Positions 22,201-24,855 of a stretch of 24,855 nt of DNA are shown one piece after another. A program made the position numbers and the translations under genes. Origin of the DNA: a virus; the IMG/VR virus record IMGVR_UViG_3300032116_001244, positions 1 through 24,855 of that record. One strand, written 5' to 3'. The notes under the pieces are model-generated. The model did no database searches and was not told the origin of the DNA. It saw only the letters and a program-made list of their open reading frames with translations. Position 1 is the stretch's first letter, and each line of letters starts with the position of its first letter.

Positions 22201-24073
22201 ATGTTAAAGTATCTGCAGAAGTATCAGTGGATACTACTCCGTTTCTGATGATATCAACGACTTCATCAAAGGCAGCGTTGACACGAGTTACAGTAGTGCC
22301 GTTTGCACTTACTGCGGCCAGTGCGGCAGTTTTTGCAAATTCAATACCTGCAATAGTTTGTATATTTTGTCCGCTTAACACGTAAGAACTATTAGCACGT
22401 TGATAGGCTAGACCTGCGGTCACTGCGTTAAAATTTGTACCTAAGGCAGCATCATAACGTGCGGCATCGATAATAATACCAAGGTCACGTTCGCAGGTTG
22501 CTTTTACAATACCATTGTATGTGTAACCTACAAATTGTTTGTTAATGTATGAACTAACTGCATCTGCTAGGAAATTGCGGTTAGCCTGTAGTTGATTACG
22601 TGCATCAATGGCATCTTGTGTAGCATTGCTTGGTGCATTATATACGATGGCATCAGTGCTGTCATCACCTTGAGCATTGGCAATAATATCTAATATTTCA
22701 TCAAATGCCAGTGTAACACGTTGAACGGCTGTAGCATCACCTGTGACACTTAATAGTGCTTGACTCTTGGCATACTGGAATGCGGCAACTGTTTGTAATT
22801 TTTGATTATTTTCTAAGTAGTCTGCGTTGGCACGTAGATAAGCACGGCCTGCAACAACAGCATTATAGTTTGTGTTTAGTACTGCGTCAAATCCAGCGGC
22901 ATCTAATAACAAGCCTGTGTCACGAGCACACTTGGCTTCGTCATAAACGAAGTCAGAGTAGTTTGTATTGATCCAAGCGATAACTTCTTCTTTTAAGAAG
23001 TTTTTGTTTGCCTGTAGTTTATCTTTTGCGGCAATTTCTTCAGTACTTGTTGCACTGTTGGAAGGATAGATAATGGCATCAGTACTGTCGTCTCCAATGT
23101 CATTTTCTAAGATATCGACAATTTCTGCAAAGGCTGTGTTGTAACGACCAAGTGCAGTTGAGTTGGTAATAAATCCTGTACCTTCTTGTTGTGCTTGAAG
23201 AATTGCACTCTTGGTTTGAAGAATTTGATCTTGAATAACAGTGTAGGCATTTGCACGACGGTATGACAAACCAGTGGTCACCGCCTTGTAGTTGGATCCT
23301 ATCACAAAGTCCAAGGCCACTGCATCGATGATTAGTCCTAGATCTCTACGACATTTTTCTTCGTCATATTGGAAATTAACAAAGTTTGCATCAATCCATT
23401 TAATTACTTGACTTTGAATAAAACTACGATTGGCTTCTAGTAGACGTTTAGCGTTGTACTTGCCTTCGCCTGGATCAACAAGTGGTCGTAGACCCAAACT
23501 TGCGGCAATTTGTGCGGCACGTTTCATTGAACGTACTGGCGCATTGGTACCGTCATTGTTGTCGTCACCTCTTCGATCTGATACATATACACGGTTTCCA
23601 CCAAATCCATCTGGTGAACCCCACTCTAAGTTTCCTTGACCATCCAAGGTCAATACACTTGGATCAATAGGTTGAAAACTTGGAAGTTTAATTTCATAAC
23701 TAAAGTCAACGTTGTCCGGACCTTTGATAGTTACTGTGTTAGTATTTGCGGCATCGTTAAAAATTAAACCTTTTTGGTTTTTAATTCTAACATCATTAAC
23801 AAACTCTGTGCCATCTTCAGTAACTTCAAATTGAGTTACGTTGTCAACTTTATTAACAATTTTACTTGGTGTAGTGCCACCATCGTCATTTGTTGTGATA
23901 CTAGTATCACGTTCAAATGTTGTTTTGGTGATATCAAGTACAGTATCGTCTTCTTTCTTTAGAAAGACTTTACCATCAGCAGTGTTCATCGCTAGTTCAC
24001 CTTGAACCAACGATCCTGCACTTGGCGTTACACCCGCATTGTTATTTCTCTTAAAAAGGATTCTTGATGCCAT
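13289..24073 (-). CDS. Giant multidomain tail fibre-type structural protein
   Basis: A 3594-residue virion protein, probably a fibre or long tail decoration. The N-terminus (MASRILFKRNNNAG, then LVQGELAMNTADGKVFLKK) is an Mtd N-terminal-like attachment domain. Residues about 215-1385 hold seven helical Cys/Arg/Asp modules (see the repeat entry). Residues about 1390-1640 look like a right-handed beta-helix: IPDRVSVVGDSLRSVVIRP, MTGFTFRDG, YIQNCSIISFLGGNG, VANAFTMVSFGGTGW, SITNSATNFGVYALRSSG, FEFDRGFV. I recognise close relatives of this segment in marine cyanophage structural proteins. Then come long Ser/Thr/Asn/Gly-rich beta repeats with GGTG and TFTNKTFTD motifs. The C-terminal 125 residues (ARYADLAENYLGD, YEEGTVVMFGG, RRVAGVVSTNPAHLMN, ALALQGRVPCKVVG, ending VIEVVVGRM) resemble peptidase-G2-like fibre chaperone domains; any autocleavage is inference. 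The ATG has GAGGA 5 nt upstream and its own late promoter. Confidence 0.88.
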   Translation of the reverse strand: MASRILFKRNNNAGVTPSAGSLVQGELAMNTADGKVFLKKEDDTVLDITKTTFERDTSITTNDDGGTTPSKIVNKVDNVTQFEVTEDGTEFVNDVRIKNQKGLIFNDAANTNTVTIKGPDNVDFSYEIKLPSFQPIDPSVLTLDGQGNLEWGSPDGFGGNRVYVSDRRGDDNNDGTNAPVRSMKRAAQIAASLGLRPLVDPGEGKYNAKRLLEANRSFIQSQVIKWIDANFVNFQYDEEKCRRDLGLIIDAVALDFVIGSNYKAVTTGLSYRRANAYTVIQDQILQTKSAILQAQQEGTGFITNSTALGRYNTAFAEIVDILENDIGDDSTDAIIYPSNSATSTEEIAAKDKLQANKNFLKEEVIAWINTNYSDFVYDEAKCARDTGLLLDAAGFDAVLNTNYNAVVAGRAYLRANADYLENNQKLQTVAAFQYAKSQALLSVTGDATAVQRVTLAFDEILDIIANAQGDDSTDAIVYNAPSNATQDAIDARNQLQANRNFLADAVSSYINKQFVGYTYNGIVKATCERDLGIIIDAARYDAALGTNFNAVTAGLAYQRANSSYVLSGQNIQTIAGIEFAKTAALAAVSANGTTVTRVNAAFDEVVDIIRNGVVSTDTSADTLTFTNPANATQAVINSKNQITANKEFAKAEIIAWINNQIATAAPGSTFDGFTYNSVKCSRDVGYIIDALTYDLLYGGNSASIVAANSYFVGTLGQLGAGQKDGTIAAYNRLNTVLSQVIQGQLVTKTTGNIETQSGVGSATVGTSAEATLVSGDLQLIIDVITAETPAGLPTPTYPSFGWVNANIVSATDALATAKPTIITNTSAYLTTTFDAFSYNQTKCERDVKYIVDGLTYDILYGGNTATRTTANAYWVGAVTQVPDQIYQTKKAFEYLASIVDDVLVNAAVTPSLDRATFTKGASSADAFAVTSWSANTLILEATGNSNGTSFKSKFTALDGTEPYEIYVNGIEVSVSNTTISTNTITLTTSKTLTQTWGDTATTADIVNVSLIETYTGAAQDTSSGASGATQQTAAVSLLGIVTNVIENGLSVLPTAVNPSLSWVDSGLQNARLELVADRQTIIDDTIDFVQTTFQDFVYDEVRCSRDVGYIVDAITYDVLYGGNSATIGAANAYWITIDGSTYDTQVPQQESVTSLAIDRLSYLVDKVVRGEVITDKYQTAVNQVTSGSNATTVEANTLTDLLGIISGVIINGIGTIPTEVEPDTSWQSGAITANYNAFKNTNRTAIIDAVVAYIADTFTGFVYNSATCSRDTGLILDAVILDFILGGNERSVEAGLAYYEAGNTSAALVISDQRFETAEANKYAKRIAKQIIQNQTISPFFTPIGGEPTQIKYPSITGVAAINDVESLFNTIIGIFEGQPAPTVVANAFQEIPVTISCAAGDYYVDNPIIIPDRVSVVGDSLRSVVIRPLNAGKDMFRIRNGAYMTGFTFRDGLDANLVPSYTFNWCVAFDDPLDDTVDRSGYFGLRRTKPQISLSPYIQNCSIISFLGGNGIWVDGEKIRDPNISLPGFEIEQENPVSGPTPPQGKSMVANAFTMVSFGGTGWLVSNDGYAQVVSCFQIFCLNGSYCQSGGYLSITNSATNFGVYALRSSGFSPFAFEFDRGFVAATGTSGGRISLTTLGTEREPVAQYVLKFRNPSTDADVTSNFKTASTEFSFDASAFNAIAGRTGTITNIAGSGPYTATLTGVNTTGIVNGKYLTKTSGDGILGSVTTVTAIRAGANEIDISSNGTITAGSLVFSVGGAINTVANTLTIPTHGLLNGDSVYYYVDTAIPGNVSVLGLIDNGIYFAKVISANTIQLFNDNGLAYVADIQTGGVGTQRIAKNVEEFFVEKILSSHNSYQTLTLPESSPDYVFGIGSAITGTTGAFTNNAYVLSWTPATRELVVSNQLTTVGEEQQRIKFTTLSTITADQSTYTGIPLVSVEDRSDLYTTVFTTNSTRTASEILNPSGTVGFKCNFHRPSIVNSSSHTWEYAGSGTDYNALPQNGGTTILAYQQYTELPGRVYASGTNEIGDFLVGDFIKAENNTGKITFRTEVTVGQLNVLRLSLSSIEISSISNDTGLGDNEIGGASDSRLTTQKAIRSFINNRLGNVLDKNVSTNAVAGALVQLNSSGQINVDLIPPLRGVTTYASTTFGGRLELSEKIPTVEVFNGDNASETYQQQTLTLTGGTLTAVVGDLITQNGTTGSGRVKEAVTGGTSVVLYGVTGTFSEDNAAQTIRKNGATVTGVYPNALTAVVEIVDNYFLNNDTSSQFLILSSPGGYSFTNGSTITSAVGLAQGQITEYRAGVLYGLNLSSLVGGSLYTPGSGAVTYTGVALTNVSGTGTGATADITVTNGAVTDVTIVSGGSGYTTSSVLSASSASIGGTGSGFQINANRADTRLYVDLVGNKTKFNASSVANDFFEDDNAPVVTISNLATFATFSFNANTDINTGTGRFTLTAHGLTNGDILQYSNQANTSIGGMTNNRAYFVKVINVDTIELYTNYALGAGDQLLLTSTSTGTHTLTRNTVAIGSTSLSFFYKAAHGFTVGDPVLVEGADLPAGLNTGAYYFVGSVSTNTFTLHTIRANALASVGGATLSKVAVTDVGSGSATLTVQNVAFNATINNSSRSSANWGTVSVSSLDASNIVSGVFASSRLASAGTANTQTFLRGDSSWAYAVQGIRKNAGSSISLSGDSYTEGADTIYFNQPILDVDKVDGDGGTPNFTNLGVAAFDKTQFAVGKPTNVPIDTGNVSIKPGVVDAGFLSGQPGTYYTNPDNLSKAVPVLKGGTGLTTYLQGDLLYAGAGGSLTQLGIGGISSVLSSDGSVPSWTTNLNLAGGVTAGNALFNSDVNSTNTTSGSLQVLGGAGITRNLFVGGSLTVSGAINFNSSLAITGDDAVITLSPGGTGTVSIQPAGVTTLGTLGVQTTLVGNLSATQNQQIINFSPTGTNSAITINSAGSLTLGAAAAGGINVTTNITSSGDIAVNGGDITTTATTFNLINDTATTVNFAGAGTAITIGANAVGTTTVRNNLTVSGDLTLSGTNATLSATAVTIADNAIQLAQRSTPTNAVADGGGIILKGTTDHTILWDVTNTNWTLNEHVNIPTGKSYKVNNVAVLSDTALGSSVVGSSLTSVGTLTGGTWTANVIAGQYGGTGVANTGRTITLGGNLTTSGSFATTITVTNTTGVTLPTSGTLIGTNDTGTVSTNMLAGSIPNSKLANSSITLNGSLVNLGDTITVTANLANNLTVGTGLQLDSGTTFNGGSARTISIGTSVATLTGTQTFTNKTFTDSSTLFQDDADNTKKMAFDVSGVTANVTRTLTVPNVSGTIITTGDTGSVSNTMLAGSIANAKLANSTISGVALGSNLFSLTAGSFLTWSVGTTFNGSAASTLAVDATNANTGSKVVSRDASGNFSAGTITAALSGNATSATNILVSATSYAGNTASSANTVALRDASSDIYANLFRGTATTARYADLAENYLGDVKYEEGTVVMFGGDAEVTLALDGTRRVAGVVSTNPAHLMNDGLTGETVVALALQGRVPCKVVGKIRKGDMLVAADNGHARAEEDPKMGQVIGKALEDFDGDHGVIEVVVGRM
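19920..23431 (-). repeat. Seven tandem Cys-x-Arg-Asp helical modules in the giant fibre
   Basis: Each module has an N-(R/K)-x-(F/I) helix, a W/Y-I segment, then F-x-Y-(D/N)-x-x-x-C-x-R-D-x-G-x-I-x-D-A-x-x-x-D-x-x-x-G-x-N. The conserved Cys lies at residues 241, 382, 527, 680, 843, 1103 and 1268, so spacing is 141, 145, 153, 163, 260 and 165. Modules 1, 2, 3 and 7 share a G-L/I-x-x-D-A...A-G-L-A-Y-x-R-A-N type; modules 4, 5 and 6 share V-x-Y-I-V/I-D-A/G-x-T-Y-D-x-L-Y-G-G-N. The gap between 5 and 6 carries an extra beta-rich insertion of about 100 residues. DNA identity between modules is low, so the array is old. Confidence 0.85.
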
Positions 24074-24101
24074 AATATTCCTCGTTTTCCTTGTCTGTTA
24101 T

Positions 24102-24109
24102 TATTTACC
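24102..24109 (-). promoter_or_regulatory. Late-promoter-like GGTAAATA for the giant fibre gene
   Basis: The minus strand reads CGGTAAATAATAACAG in the 56-nt gap between the two fibre genes. A T4-like start gives a leader of about 23 nt ending in CGAGGAATATT before the ATG, so the ribosome-binding site GAGGA is well placed. The CGGTAAATA 9-mer is shared with the neck-gene promoter. Confidence 0.6.
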
Positions 24110-24129
24110 GTTTCTAAAATACACGTTCT

Positions 24130-24855
24130 TTAAAATGTTCCACAATCAATGACATCAGTCCAAACTGGTACACCTTGAGCATTAGTGGTCAATATTGCAT
24201 TACTAGTCTGTTGGTTAGTACCTGTGTAAGGGGTTTCATAATCACTGCCTGCTGTAGCCTGTATGGCATCTGTACTGTTTCCGTATAGTATACCTCTGGC
24301 AGTGAATTGGCCAGTGCCTGTACCACCACTGGATACACTTAGTTCGTTTTCGAACAATACTGTACCGCGCAATGTCAACTGATTGGCACTTACGTTACCT
24401 TCAACATTTAAGTTTTCACCAATACCCATACCACCCTGTAAAACCACAGTACCTGTGGTAGAATCAACACTACTAGTTCCAGCAGTAAATCTAGTTTGAG
24501 CATTTGCTTCTAAACTTGTAAATCTACCAGCGGCTCTTGTTGTTGCGCCAATGCTGACATTATTAATAGTACCAAGTGTTGTTGGATTTAAAGTAAATCC
24601 GCCTTGTGGTTCAATGATAACACGACCAGTACCCTGTGGACTAATAACAAAGTCGTTGTTTTCACCACTGGTGTTCAACGAAGTCAATGTCAAGTTGCCG
24701 TTGACTGTTAGATTTTCTTCTAAAATTGTGTTGCCAGTAACTGTTAGGTCAGTGTTAACTGTGGTTAAACCGCCAACGCTACCCATATTAATACTAGTTG
24801 CGGCACCACCAAAATAGATTGTTTCAGCAGTTGCGTCTGCAAGGAAGAATGTTGT
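24130..24855 (-). CDS. Fibre-type structural protein, N-terminus cut by window edge
   Basis: C-terminal part of a fibre protein. The frame is open from the right edge (first readable residues TTFFLADATAETIYFGGAATSIN) down to TAA at 24130, 241 codons. The ATG at 24786 is an internal methionine: no ribosome-binding site precedes it, and the frame upstream continues the same beta-repeat style (A-T-A-E-T-I-Y-F-G-G-A-A, the usual lead-in to a T-V-x-x-D-L-x-V-T-G-N-x-x repeat). Within the visible part are LTVTGNTILEENLTVNGNL repeats, SPQGTGRVIIEP, GTVVLQGGMGIGENLNVEGN and a GGTGTGQFTARGILYG segment, the same motifs as the C-terminal half of the giant fibre. It ends 57 nt before the giant fibre ATG on the same strand. 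Its attachment domain must lie beyond the window. Confidence 0.85.
   Translation of the reverse strand, partial: TTFFLADATAETIYFGGAATSINMGSVGGLTTVNTDLTVTGNTILEENLTVNGNLTLTSLNTSGENNDFVISPQGTGRVIIEPQGGFTLNPTTLGTINNVSIGATTRAAGRFTSLEANAQTRFTAGTSSVDSTTGTVVLQGGMGIGENLNVEGNVSANQLTLRGTVLFENELSVSSGGTGTGQFTARGILYGNSTDAIQATAGSDYETPYTGTNQQTSNAILTTNAQGVPVWTDVIDCGTF

Noticed and set aside
19920-23431. CRISPR array suggested by regular repeats
   Set aside because: The repeats are protein-level modules of about 150 codons with diverged DNA, not short identical repeats with spacers.
5272-24073. Diversity-generating retroelement acting on a fibre gene
   Set aside because: No reverse transcriptase and no near-identical template/variable pair was seen in the window. 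Mtd-like similarity is only at the fibre N-termini, not the variable C-type-lectin domain.

Overview
The window reads as part of the late (virion structure) region of a T4-like contractile-tailed phage. The evidence is a tail sheath gene, a T4 gp15-like tail sheath stabiliser, a gp13-like neck protein, a T4 gene 1-like dNMP kinase, very large fibre-type proteins, and TAAATA elements resembling T4 late promoters at gene starts. Several proteins (the beta-helix fibre, the Cys/Arg/Asp repeat modules, the small HNH protein) resemble families I know from marine T4-like phages of cyanobacteria and SAR11-type bacteria. The host cannot be read from this window. No integrase, repressor, tRNA, transposase or CRISPR array was seen.

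Layout. Positions 1-3356 (minus) hold a tail sheath gene whose last few codons lie off the left edge. Positions 3462-3797 (plus) hold a small HNH/zinc-cluster protein, which overlaps tail to tail with a dNMP kinase (3760-4410, minus). Further right on the minus strand are a gp13-like neck protein (4468-5244), a 1423-residue fibre with an internal beta-propeller (5272-9543) and an 89-residue fibre-attachment-like protein (9560-9829). Positions 9888-13261 form a plus-strand island: a 517-residue neck/tail protein with a carbohydrate-binding-like insert, a gp15-like sheath stabiliser and a Nudix hydrolase. A strong bidirectional terminator at 13261-13285 separates the island from a giant 3594-residue fibre gene on the minus strand (13289-24073). 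A further fibre gene runs from 24130 off the right edge, also minus strand.

Coding is nearly continuous. No gap exceeds about 105 bases, and every gap holds promoter, ribosome-binding or terminator signals. The genes jointly build and decorate the neck, the contractile tail and the host-recognition fibres. The two enzymes (dNMP kinase, Nudix hydrolase) act on nucleotides. The most notable regulatory pattern is that four minus-strand genes have TAAATA boxes 12-26 nt (predicted leader) ahead of their ATG, all with a purine-rich ribosome-binding site. Three plus-strand genes have the same box so close to the ATG that their mRNAs would be essentially leaderless.
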